DNA of 52,977 nucleotides. It comes from an uncultured Verrucomicrobia subdivision 3 bacterium (GTDB lineage: Bacteria; Verrucomicrobiota; Verrucomicrobiia; Limisphaerales; UBA11358). The position numbers and the translations under genes are program-made. The DNA is taken from contig CAISYZ010000097.1 of NCBI GenBank assembly GCA_903889895.1, positions 1 to 52,977 of the forward strand. The letters run 5' to 3'. Of this stretch, positions 1-8,442 are shown in pieces; within the stretch, counting starts at the first letter, position 1, and each line of letters begins with the position of its first letter. The notes under the pieces are model-generated. The model was not told the DNA's origin. It did not search any database and saw only the letters and a list, made by a program, of their open reading frames with translations.

Positions 1-1743
1 ATCGCCAACCCAGCCGGATTCACCCACTACATTTATACATTCACCTCTCCGGCGACGTTCAATGGTGCGCCCTCGGTCCAGTTATGGAACCTCACCGCCG
101 GCGACAATACGGTTGACTTCGCCAATGTCTCGCTCGTCCTGCTCTGGATCAAAAGCCCTGCCACCACCACCTTGATGTCGAGCGCGAATCCCTCGACGTA
201 TGGCGGCGCGGTCACCTTGACCGCCACGGTGACGACCACCAATGGCGTTCCGACCGGAACGGTCACGTTCCAAGACGGTGTCACCACTCTGGGCATGGGC
301 ACATTAGGAAGTGGCAGCAGCAACACCTTGACCGCCACGCTGACGCTTACAAATTTGTCGGCGAGTTCGCACAGCCTCACCGCCAGCTACGGCGGCGATA
401 CCAACTTTATCGGGAGCACTTCGAGTGCGTTGGCGCAGGTGGTGAACCTGAAGCCGTTGACTGTGACCGGCCTGACGGCGGGAAACAAAGTTTATGACGG
501 CGGGACCAACGCCGCGTTGACCGGCGCCGCCGCGCTCGTCGGCGTGGTGGGCGGCGACACGGTGACACTGGCCGGAACGCCGGCCGCCAGCTTCTCGGAC
601 AAAAACGTCGGCACGGCAAAAACCGTCAGCGTCAGCGGCTACACGTTGGGCGGCGCGAGCGCGACGAATTATTCGCTGGCGCAACCGGCGTTGAGCGCAA
701 ACATCACGGCCCGGCCGGTGACGCTCTCCGGCAGTCGCGTATATGACAGCACCACCACGGCGGCGGCGTCAATCTTGACCATTGGCAACAATGTGGACGG
801 CGCAAATCTGACGTTGAGCGGCAGCGGCACGCTGGCGGGCGCGAACGTCGGCTCGCAGGCGATTTCCGCCGGCACGCTGGCGCTGGGCGGCTCGGCGGCG
901 GGCAACTACACGCTCGTGGGCATGAGCAGCACGGTGACGATCACGGCCGCGTCTTCTGCCACGGCCCTGGCGGCTTCGCTCAATCCATCGTTGCCTGGAA
1001 CGAACGTGGTCTTCACGGCCACGGTGAGCGCGGTGCCGCCTGGCAGCGGCACGCCGACCAACGCGGTGCAATTTCGCACCAACGGTGTAGCGGCGGCGCT
1101 GGTCAACTTGAATAGCAGCGCACAGGCGCTTTATGCCACAAGCTCGTTGCCACATGGTTCCAATGTCGTTACGGCGGAATATTTGAGCGATGGCAATTTT
1201 CTCGCCAGCACCAACAACTTGGTGCTGGTGGTGAACACGCCGCCAGTGGCGAACGCGCTAACGCTGGGCGCAGTGAGCGGGTTGCTGGCGACGATCCAGA
1301 TCATCGGCGGCTCAAACGCGCCGACCGATGCGGACGGCGATCCGCTGACGGTCACGGCGGTGGGCGTTCCCGCCCATGGCATTGCCAGCGCCGACGGCAC
1401 AAACGCGACTTACACCGCCACGAACAATTTTGTCGGCAGCGATAGTTTCAACTACACGGTGAGCGACAACTACGGTGCCACCGCCACGAATGCGGTGACG
1501 GTGAACGTCATCGCCAACAACGCGGGCGTGAACCGGATGACCGCCGGATTGAGCGGCGGGAACCTGGTGCTGGCGTTTCTGGGGATACCGTGGAACAACT
1601 ACGCATTGGATCAGACATTCAGTTTGTCGCCGCCGGTGTGGTTGCCGGTGGTGACCAATCTGACTCCGGCCAACGGGCAACTGCTGTTCACAAACCAACC
1701 GACCGGCAGCAACAGTTTCTGGCGCACCCGTTATGTCCCGTGA
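1..1743 (+). CDS. Secreted multi-domain Ig/YDG/cadherin-like repeat protein, 5' truncated by window
   Basis: The reading frame is open from base 1, so the gene begins upstream and the visible 580 residues are its C-terminal part. A TTG at 172 is internal, not the start. Reading along: a beta-rich segment resembling the end of a carbohydrate-binding or PEP-CTERM-like domain (about 1-55), an Ig-like domain of the Big_3_5 type (about 56-145), two YDG-type repeats (motifs KVYDGGT and RVYDSTT, about 150-315), a second Big_3_5-like domain, a cadherin-like domain (DADGDPLTVTAV, DSFNYTVSDNYG), and a short C-terminal domain ending in FWRTRYVP. Such proteins are normally exported and act in adhesion or polysaccharide binding at the surface. 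No catalytic domain is visible. Export and function are inferred from domain type; the signal peptide lies outside the window. Confidence 0.8.
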   Translation: MANPAGFTHYIYTFTSPATFNGAPSVQLWNLTAGDNTVDFANVSLVLLWIKSPATTTLMSSANPSTYGGAVTLTATVTTTNGVPTGTVTFQDGVTTLGMGTLGSGSSNTLTATLTLTNLSASSHSLTASYGGDTNFIGSTSSALAQVVNLKPLTVTGLTAGNKVYDGGTNAALTGAAALVGVVGGDTVTLAGTPAASFSDKNVGTAKTVSVSGYTLGGASATNYSLAQPALSANITARPVTLSGSRVYDSTTTAAASILTIGNNVDGANLTLSGSGTLAGANVGSQAISAGTLALGGSAAGNYTLVGMSSTVTITAASSATALAASLNPSLPGTNVVFTATVSAVPPGSGTPTNAVQFRTNGVAAALVNLNSSAQALYATSSLPHGSNVVTAEYLSDGNFLASTNNLVLVVNTPPVANALTLGAVSGLLATIQIIGGSNAPTDADGDPLTVTAVGVPAHGIASADGTNATYTATNNFVGSDSFNYTVSDNYGATATNAVTVNVIANNAGVNRMTAGLSGGNLVLAFLGIPWNNYALDQTFSLSPPVWLPVVTNLTPANGQLLFTNQPTGSNSFWRTRYVP

Positions 1744-1779
1744 ACGAGCTAATGAATCGGATAATCCAGTTGCAAATGG

Positions 1780-1802
1780 CCGTCTGCCTCTGCGTCAGAC
1801 GG
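1780..1802 (+). terminator. Hairpin after the repeat-protein gene, possible terminator
   Basis: A perfect 7-bp stem (CCGTCTG at 1780-1786, CAGACGG at 1796-1802) with a 9-nt loop lies 37 bp after the stop codon and before the next gene. No T-run follows it on either strand, so it is not a textbook intrinsic terminator. It could be a weak terminator or a 3' mRNA stabiliser. Confidence 0.3.
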
Positions 1803-1896
1803 AACGATTTGACAATTCGAAAAATAAATTAAAATCAAAGACCTTGTTGTAAAGAACAATTGTTTGCGCAAAACCTAACTAAACTGAAATACCATC

Positions 1897-2907
1897 ATGT
1901 TCATCATCGAATCCTACGCCGTCGCCGTCGCCATGTGCATCATCACCATGCTATGTTGGGGCTCGTGGGCCAACACCCAGAAACTCGCCAGCAAGGAGTG
2001 GCGGTTTCAACTATTCTACTGGGACTATGCCATCGGTGTCTTCCTGCTCGCGCTGCTCCTTGCGTTCACGCTGGGCAGCACTGGCAGCGGCGGCCGCGGC
2101 TTCCTCGCCGACCTGCATCAAGCCGACACCAAATGGCTCGGTTCAGCTTTCGTCGGCGGCGTTATATTCAATCTATCGAACATCCTGCTCGTCGCGGCGA
2201 TTGACATCGCCGGCATGGCGGTGGCGTTTCCCGTCGGCGTCGGGCTGGCGCTCTGCATCGGCGTTATCACGACTTATCTGTCCACCAAGGTTGGCAACAC
2301 GCCGATGCTCGGCCTCGGCGTGGCGGCCATCATGCTGGCGATCATCCTCGACGCCATCGCCTACAAACGCCTCGCCAGCGGCGACAAAAAAACACCGGTC
2401 AAAGGCATTGTCATTTCCATCGCCGCCGGTGTGCTGATGGGTTTCTTTTACAAATATGTTGCGCAATCCATGGGCAAAATTGAACCGCTGACCCACACTC
2501 TCGAACCCGGCAAACTCAGTCCTTACACCGCCGTCGTTTTATTCAGCGCGGGATTGCTGCTCTCGAATTTTCTTTGGAACAGCATCATGATGGTCAAACC
2601 GTTCACCGGTTCGGCTGTGCCGTTCGGCGATTATTTCACCAAAGGCAACGTCCGGCTGCATCTCGTGGGCATCCTCGGCGGCATGATCTGGAACACCGGC
2701 ATGGCGTTTAGCATTATCGCCAGCACCAAGGCCGGCGCGGCGTTGTCCTACGGCCTGGGCCAGGGCGCGACGATGATCGGCGCGTTCTGGGGTGTGTTCA
2801 TCTGGAAAGAATTCAAAGGAGCGCCAAAGGGAACGAACAGCCTGCTCGCCGCCATGTTCCTGCTTTACATCCTCGGCCTCGCCATCCTCATCGCGTCGAA
2901 ATCTTGA
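1897..2907 (+). CDS. GRP-family (DMT superfamily) sugar permease, probably ribose
   Basis: This is a 336-residue integral membrane protein with about ten hydrophobic segments and almost no soluble domain. It begins MFIIESYAVAVAMC and carries the early GSWANTQKL segment and Gly-rich helices typical of the glucose/ribose porter family within the drug/metabolite transporter superfamily. Automatic annotation often labels these multidrug DMT permease. The gene for ribokinase starts 15 bp downstream and an exported nucleoside hydrolase follows, which points to uptake of ribose released from nucleosides. The family assignment is from overall pattern; the substrate is inferred from neighbours only. 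Confidence 0.8.
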   Translation: MFIIESYAVAVAMCIITMLCWGSWANTQKLASKEWRFQLFYWDYAIGVFLLALLLAFTLGSTGSGGRGFLADLHQADTKWLGSAFVGGVIFNLSNILLVAAIDIAGMAVAFPVGVGLALCIGVITTYLSTKVGNTPMLGLGVAAIMLAIILDAIAYKRLASGDKKTPVKGIVISIAAGVLMGFFYKYVAQSMGKIEPLTHTLEPGKLSPYTAVVLFSAGLLLSNFLWNSIMMVKPFTGSAVPFGDYFTKGNVRLHLVGILGGMIWNTGMAFSIIASTKAGAALSYGLGQGATMIGAFWGVFIWKEFKGAPKGTNSLLAAMFLLYILGLAILIASKS

Positions 2908-2922
2908 ACAAATAAAACTGTC

Positions 2923-3972
2923 ATGTCCACTCCTTCCATCATTGTCGTTGGCAGTTCCAACACCGACATGATCATCAAGCTCGACCGCATTCCGCGACCG
3001 GGCGAAACCATCCTCGGCGGCGAATTTGTCACCGCCGCCGGCGGCAAAGGCGCGAACCAGGCCGTCGCCGCCGCCCGCGCCGGCGGCAAAGTTACCTTCA
3101 TCGGCCGCGTTGGCTGCGACATGTTCGGCGACGAAGCAATCGCCGGTTTTCGCCGCGACGGCATCAATTTGAAACACCTCGTCCGCGACGCCAAAGCGCC
3201 GTCGGGCGCGGCCTTGATCTTCGTGGCGAAGGACGGCGAGAACAGCATCGCCGTGGCTGGCGGCGCGAACGGACGGCTTTCGCCCGCCGATGTCAGGAAA
3301 GCGAAACGGGCTTTCGCCAATGCCAGCGCCGTGATAATGCAGTTGGAAACGCCGCTCGAAACCGTCCAGGCCGCCGCCGAACTGGCGGCCAAGGCCGGTG
3401 TCCGCGTCATTCTCAACCCCGCACCGGCGCGGTCGTTGCCGGATAAATTGCTCAAGCTGGTTTCCATTCTCACGCCGAACGAAACCGAAGCCGAATTGCT
3501 CACCGGCATCAAAGTCACCGACGAGAAATCCGCCGGTCAGGCTGCCGATAAACTTTTGGCCAAGGGCGTCGAGACCGTGATTCTCACGCTTGGCGCACGC
3601 GGCGCGTTTGTGGCCGGCGCGGGAATCCGCCAGCTTGTGGCTGGTTTCAAGGTGAAGCCCGTGGATACCACCGCCGCCGGCGACACCTTCAACGGCGCGC
3701 TCGTCGTGGCGCTGGGCGAGAGCCTTGCGCTGATTGACGCCGTGCGTTTCGCCAACGCCGCCGCCGCCATTTCCGTCACGCGCCTGGGCGCGCAACCGTC
3801 CGCGCCGTCGCGGAAAGAAATTGACCGGTTCCTTGGATGTCAGTCAAAAACACCGCAAGTCAGAGCGGGTGTCAATGGCTTCATCACTTCCCTGTCATCC
3901 AACAAATTGACCACTACTAAAACCATTTGCGCCCGTGACGAACTTGCCGTGCAACCACCACAACTATTATGA
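2923..3972 (+). CDS. rbsK: Ribokinase with unusual C-terminal extension
   Basis: PfkB-family sugar kinase that phosphorylates ribose to ribose-5-phosphate with ATP. The N-terminal substrate signature GGKGANQ is at about residues 40-46. The second PfkB signature DTTAAGDTFNGAL starts at about residue 248 and includes the catalytic Asp (about 254). Homology ends near residue 305 (KEIDRFL), the usual length of ribokinases. The remaining 45 or so residues are low-complexity, Thr/Ser-rich and look like translated intergenic DNA, so the original stop may have been lost. The last codons overlap the ATG of the nucleoside hydrolase (ATGA), so the two are probably translated together. It forms an operon with the permease upstream. 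Confidence 0.93.
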   Translation: MSTPSIIVVGSSNTDMIIKLDRIPRPGETILGGEFVTAAGGKGANQAVAAARAGGKVTFIGRVGCDMFGDEAIAGFRRDGINLKHLVRDAKAPSGAALIFVAKDGENSIAVAGGANGRLSPADVRKAKRAFANASAVIMQLETPLETVQAAAELAAKAGVRVILNPAPARSLPDKLLKLVSILTPNETEAELLTGIKVTDEKSAGQAADKLLAKGVETVILTLGARGAFVAGAGIRQLVAGFKVKPVDTTAAGDTFNGALVVALGESLALIDAVRFANAAAAISVTRLGAQPSAPSRKEIDRFLGCQSKTPQVRAGVNGFITSLSSNKLTTTKTICARDELAVQPPQLL

Positions 3973-4985
3973 TCAAAAAAATTCTTTTCGCCTGGCTGCT
4001 TGCGACGTCGCTCGTGCAAGCCGCACCGGTGAAACTCATCCTGGACACCGACATGGGCAACGATGTGGATGATCTCATGGCCTTGTGCATGATTCACACC
4101 TTGGAAGCACATGGCGCGGTGGAACTGCTCGCCGTGACCATCACCAAGGATAATCCGCAGGCGGCGGCCTTTGTGGATGCGGTGAATACTTTCTACGGAC
4201 AACCGGATGTCCCCATCGGCGTTGTGACCAATGGCGCGACGCGAGATGCCGGCAAGTTCCTCTTGCTGGCCGATGCTAGGAACGAAGACAGCTCGCTGCG
4301 TTATCCCCACAAACTCAAGAGCGGCAAAGATGCCCCAGAAGCGGTCAGCTTGATTCGCAAGCTGCTTGCCGCACAACCGGACGACAGCGTCACGCTGGTG
4401 GGGACGGGCTTCTTCACCAATTGGCGACGCTTGCTGGAATCGCCGCCGGACGATGCCTCACCGCTCAATGGACACGATCTCATCGCGAAGAAAGTGAAGT
4501 TGCTTTCAGTCATGGCAGGGGCCTTCCAGACAGTAAACTGGGATTCGCGGTATCGCGAATACAACGTGGTCACTGATTTGCCCGCTGCACAGGCCGTGGC
4601 GAAAAGCTGGCCAACGCCGATGGTTTGGAGCGGCTTCGAGATTGGCGCAGCGGTGATGTTTCCCCACGAGGTGATTGAGCATGACTTCGAATATGTGAAG
4701 CATCATCCGCTTAAGGAAGCCTATTATCTTTATTGTCCGCCACCACAAGACCGCCCCATGTGGGATCCGACCGCACTATTGTATGCGGTTTATCCCGACC
4801 GCGGCTATTTTGACCTTTCGCCACCCGGCACCGTCACGGTCGAGAACAACGGTGCCACTTGGTTTCGCCCGTCGAATGATGGCAAATGCCTCCATCGCTA
4901 CCTTGTGATGAACGCCGTTCAAGCCGCCCGTGTGCGCGAAGCCATCGTGCAGCTCTGCGTGACTCCACCCGCAAAAATGAAGTGA
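3969..4985 (+). CDS. Exported nucleoside hydrolase (inosine/uridine-preferring type)
   Basis: The 338-residue product splits ribonucleosides into base and ribose. After a clear signal peptide (MIKKILFAWLLATSLVQA, cleavage near residue 19) comes the family-defining calcium-binding motif DTDMGNDVDD at residues 26-35. The C-terminal part has a conserved His/Asp region (FEYVKHHP, RPMWDPTALLYAV). The signal peptide implies a periplasmic or outer-surface enzyme, unlike the cytoplasmic E. coli RihA/B/C. With the permease and ribokinase it makes a three-step route: release of ribose outside, import, phosphorylation. Base specificity cannot be read from the sequence. Confidence 0.9.
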   Translation: MIKKILFAWLLATSLVQAAPVKLILDTDMGNDVDDLMALCMIHTLEAHGAVELLAVTITKDNPQAAAFVDAVNTFYGQPDVPIGVVTNGATRDAGKFLLLADARNEDSSLRYPHKLKSGKDAPEAVSLIRKLLAAQPDDSVTLVGTGFFTNWRRLLESPPDDASPLNGHDLIAKKVKLLSVMAGAFQTVNWDSRYREYNVVTDLPAAQAVAKSWPTPMVWSGFEIGAAVMFPHEVIEHDFEYVKHHPLKEAYYLYCPPPQDRPMWDPTALLYAVYPDRGYFDLSPPGTVTVENNGATWFRPSNDGKCLHRYLVMNAVQAARVREAIVQLCVTPPAKMK

Positions 4986-5142
4986 TGAACGAACATCCAA
5001 AGATTGTCGGTAGCCGTTCACCAAATGAAAGGGGGCAGAGATGACTGATATGTATCCATCTCGTGTAACGAGTGCATCGCAAAGGCAACGCTCCATTAGC
5101 CAGCTCTTCACATGCGTATACGAACAAAAAAAAAAATCGGCG

Positions 5143-7110
5143 ATGCTGGTGCAACTCGGTTGGTTGCTGCTCTTGTTCGTCGGCCTGCCGGCGCGTTGTG
5201 AAAAAATCTCCGGTTGGGTCGGGGCGCATCAGTTTGCGTTCGACGTGCGCTCTGTGCCCTCGACAGAAGTGTTCCCGGTTGCCGGAGTGACGGCGGAGTT
5301 CATCGCCATTACCGAGGTTTATCCCGATAATCCCAAAGCGGTTTCATATCACTATCTCGTTACTGCTCCCGGCCTCGCTCCGTTTGAGCGCTGCTACTCT
5401 GCCCGGGGGTTCGGACCGGTCGCCTACTTCTTGCGCGTCGCCCGACAACCGGTCGGCTCGGTAACGCTGACCAATCTCGGCGGCGGCACGCCACAAATTC
5501 TTGGCGTGCGCGCGGTGACTCGCGATGAACTGGCCCGTATCAAACGCGATGACAAGTTCACGCTCATGGGCACGGTGATTAATCCGAGGAATGCCATGAG
5601 CGAGGACGAACAAGTCAGGCGGATTGCTGAGAGGCTTGTCGCCGATCCAAAGCGGAACATTGGCCGGGCATTCTCCTACGAAATCTATTATGCCAACAGT
5701 AACACCAACGATGTGCGTCGACAGTTGGAGGCTGCCAGACAGTGGTCACTACAATACAAACTGCCAGTGCTGCTCGGCATGGTCTCGTGGTGGAACGGCA
5801 CGCCGCGCAACGTGCCAGACGGGCTGGGTGGCAAGTTTGGCGACCTTCAGTATCAGCAGGTATGCTATACCCCGGACAGCATTCACCCGGAAAACACGGA
5901 GTTGCGGAAGTTGCTCGGCGAGCGATACAACCCCCACTATTGCCTTTCGACACCGAATATTTGGAACAATACTCCATGGCTGACCTTGAACAGCACGGAA
6001 CTAAATGCCTATCGCGCCCGCCGAATGCGTGAAGCGGTGGACTTGTTGGCTGAAATCAGCCAGGGCGACACCGCGTGGATCGCCGGCATCTTTCTGGAGA
6101 ACGAGCCGCGTTACTGGGACACACAGTCAACCCAGGGAACGCCGCAATGGTGTGGCGAACGCTGGGCTGATTTCAATCCCTGCGTTATTGCCGCCGCCGC
6201 TCGGGACGGGGTGACATTGGATCCCGCCGATGGATTGTCGCTGGAGGAATTGACCTGGTTGCAAAAAAACGCCGGACGCTATTTTCAAGAGACGGTCAAC
6301 ATGTTCCGCGCGGCGCTGGCGGCCCGGGGGCTGCTTGATAAGTTTCCCATATACACCCACTCACTCCAGATTCCGATCTTGTTTCCCGGAGTGAAAATCA
6401 ACCGGACGCCATCAGACTGGGCCAGAGCAGTCGGGGCGCGCACCGGCATCGAAGGCATCTGGAGCCAACCCTCGGATTTCGATCGCGTGCGCGAATGGGG
6501 GCCGTGGTGCAATCTAAATCGCGAGGAGACCGATGGCAGTCCCATTGATACACACCTCTGGGATCTGCGCACGGCCTATGCCATGGGTGCCGAGTTGTTC
6601 AACAGCTATAACTGGCATCTGATCAAGAAAGACGCCTACTTCAACTACGCGCGCAATTTTGTGGCGGCGCTGCCGTCCGTCACGCTCCCGCCGGTTCGCG
6701 CCGAGCGGATAAACTCAAACACCATCACCCTCACGCCACCCGGCGGTCTGCAGGCTTTCACACAAATCATTGTTCCAGTGGAAACCATTCCCGGTCGTGC
6801 AGTCAAAGGCATGACGGTGGCATTGGCTGTTGACGGCGGCCCAAATCTAACGTGGTTCTCCGAACGCCAGCCGCTTCCAGCCGGTGGCCGCCGTCTGTTG
6901 ACGTTTGTTTTTCCCGCGCCAGCCGAGGTGCGTTGGTCGGACACAGGAACGATTCGCCTGCGCGCGTATGATGCGGGTGGCGCGGAGGTGCATAGGGCGG
7001 TGGCTTTTACCAGTGGCGCGGCGCAGGAGCTGCGCTTAAACTACGATTTGGAGCAGAGTCGCGCCTTGAGCCGGCTGCTGATGCAATGGAAACAAGCTGC
7101 TCCGCGATGA
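5143..7110 (+). CDS. Unrecognised exported protein, TIM-barrel glycosidase-like
   Basis: The open frame begins upstream at 5041, but the ATG at 5143 immediately starts a signal peptide (LVQLGWLLLLFVGLPA), so I take it as the start; this gives 655 residues. It lies just after an 11-A run (5126-5136). I do not recognise the family. Residues about 20-130 look beta-rich; the middle has alternating hydrophobic strands and an N-E-P stretch (FLENEPRYWD, about 316-325) of the kind seen at the acid/base position of clan-A glycoside hydrolases. Residues about 510-655 look like a C-terminal beta-sandwich. Position at the head of a secreted-glycosidase run suggests polysaccharide breakdown. That function is inference, and no catalytic pair is proven. 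Confidence 0.7.
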   Translation: MLVQLGWLLLLFVGLPARCEKISGWVGAHQFAFDVRSVPSTEVFPVAGVTAEFIAITEVYPDNPKAVSYHYLVTAPGLAPFERCYSARGFGPVAYFLRVARQPVGSVTLTNLGGGTPQILGVRAVTRDELARIKRDDKFTLMGTVINPRNAMSEDEQVRRIAERLVADPKRNIGRAFSYEIYYANSNTNDVRRQLEAARQWSLQYKLPVLLGMVSWWNGTPRNVPDGLGGKFGDLQYQQVCYTPDSIHPENTELRKLLGERYNPHYCLSTPNIWNNTPWLTLNSTELNAYRARRMREAVDLLAEISQGDTAWIAGIFLENEPRYWDTQSTQGTPQWCGERWADFNPCVIAAAARDGVTLDPADGLSLEELTWLQKNAGRYFQETVNMFRAALAARGLLDKFPIYTHSLQIPILFPGVKINRTPSDWARAVGARTGIEGIWSQPSDFDRVREWGPWCNLNREETDGSPIDTHLWDLRTAYAMGAELFNSYNWHLIKKDAYFNYARNFVAALPSVTLPPVRAERINSNTITLTPPGGLQAFTQIIVPVETIPGRAVKGMTVALAVDGGPNLTWFSERQPLPAGGRRLLTFVFPAPAEVRWSDTGTIRLRAYDAGGAEVHRAVAFTSGAAQELRLNYDLEQSRALSRLLMQWKQAAPR

Positions 7111-7176
7111 GCGAAAAATGAAAACCAAACCATCACCATTAACTCAACTCCGAAAAGTTGTTTTCGGCAGCTTCCT

Positions 7177-8430
7177 ATGATAGCCGCATCAAACAAAACA
7201 GGTTGGATACGCGGACTGCTGCTGTTAGTGGCCATTGCCCCCGAGTTGGTGAATCTTGCCGGTTGGGCCGGGAAAACCAATTCGCCTATCACCGTGGCGT
7301 GCTATTATTTTCCCGATTTTCATCCGGGCGACCCACGCAACACCAAACTCAAGGGCAAAGACTGGTCGGAATGGAAGCTGGTGGCGGATGCCAAGCCGCG
7401 CTTTCCCGGCGAGCATCAGCCCAATGTGCCGCTGTGGGGGTATTGCGATGAATCCAACCCGCAGGTAATGGCCAAAAAGATAGGCGCCGCGGCTGACAAT
7501 GGCATCAACGTCTTCATCTTTGATTGGTATTATTACAACGACGGCCCGTATTTGCAGGGCTGTCTGGATGATGGGTTTCTCAAGGCCACAAATGTCAATC
7601 GCATCAAATTTGCCCTCATGTGGGCGAATCATGACTGGCTCGAATTGCATCCTGCCAAACTGGGCCAGCCACAAAAGCTGCTGTATCCTGGGAAAGTTAC
7701 GCCCGAACACTTTGACCAGATTTGTGATTACGTCATCAAGAATTATTTTCTGAATTCGTCCTATTGGAAAATTGACGGCAAGCCTTATTTTTCCTTTTAC
7801 GATTTGAACAAGTTGCTGGAAAATTTCGGCTCAGTGGAAGCGACACGGGCGGCTCTGGACAAGTTTCGCGCCAAAGCCAAGGCAGCCGGTCTGCCTGGAC
7901 TTCATCTGAACGCCGTGGTTTGGGGGCAGCCTATTCTGCCTGCGGAGAAAACCCCCGCCGATGTCGCCAAACTGGTGCGCGAACTCGGTTTTGATTCCGT
8001 CACTTCCTATGTGTGGATTCACCATGTGCCGCTGCCCCAGCAGCAGACTGACTACAACTATGTCCGCGACGCCTACTTCAAGTATTGGAACGAGGCGGAG
8101 AAGGAATACGACGTGCCATATATTCCGAATGTGACGATGGGCTGGGATCCCAGTCCCCGCTGCAATCAGAGTGACAAGTTCGGCAATTTTGGTTATCCCT
8201 TCATGAACACCATCTGCAGCAACACGCCGGAGCGGTTCAAGGAAGAATTGGAATTGACCAAGCAACGCCTGCTCGCCGCCCCGAATGGCCCTCGCATCCT
8301 CAACCTCAATTGCTGGAATGAATGGACCGAGGGCAGCTATTTGGAGCCGGACACTGTCCATGGCCTGTCCTACTTAAAAGCGGTCAAAGAGGTCTTTCCG
8401 CCACCGAAGTCCGGTTTGTCCGCTCAATAA
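7177..8430 (+). CDS. Exported GH99/WbsX-like protein
   Basis: 417 residues with an N-terminal hydrophobic leader (GLLLLVAIAPELVNLAGWA), so probably exported. The mature part starts ITVACYYFPDFHPGD and contains FDWYYYNDGPYL (about 114-125), MWANHDW and, near the C-terminus, NCWNEWTEGSYLEPD (about 376-390). These are hallmarks of the WbsX/GH99-like family, related to endo-alpha-mannosidases and often found beside polysaccharide genes. The exact reaction is unknown; the conserved acidic residues are consistent with a retaining glycosidase. It lies 66 bp after the preceding unknown protein and 12 bp before the next gene, so it is probably cotranscribed. Confidence 0.8.
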   Translation: MIAASNKTGWIRGLLLLVAIAPELVNLAGWAGKTNSPITVACYYFPDFHPGDPRNTKLKGKDWSEWKLVADAKPRFPGEHQPNVPLWGYCDESNPQVMAKKIGAAADNGINVFIFDWYYYNDGPYLQGCLDDGFLKATNVNRIKFALMWANHDWLELHPAKLGQPQKLLYPGKVTPEHFDQICDYVIKNYFLNSSYWKIDGKPYFSFYDLNKLLENFGSVEATRAALDKFRAKAKAAGLPGLHLNAVVWGQPILPAEKTPADVAKLVRELGFDSVTSYVWIHHVPLPQQQTDYNYVRDAYFKYWNEAEKEYDVPYIPNVTMGWDPSPRCNQSDKFGNFGYPFMNTICSNTPERFKEELELTKQRLLAAPNGPRILNLNCWNEWTEGSYLEPDTVHGLSYLKAVKEVFPPPKSGLSAQ

Positions 8431-8442
8431 AATGAACTGAAC

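Noticed and set aside
2539-3795. Minus-strand open frame of 418 codons opposite rbsK
   Set aside because: It is a shadow of rbsK and the permease, made possible by GC-rich codon use; no homology or start signal supports it.
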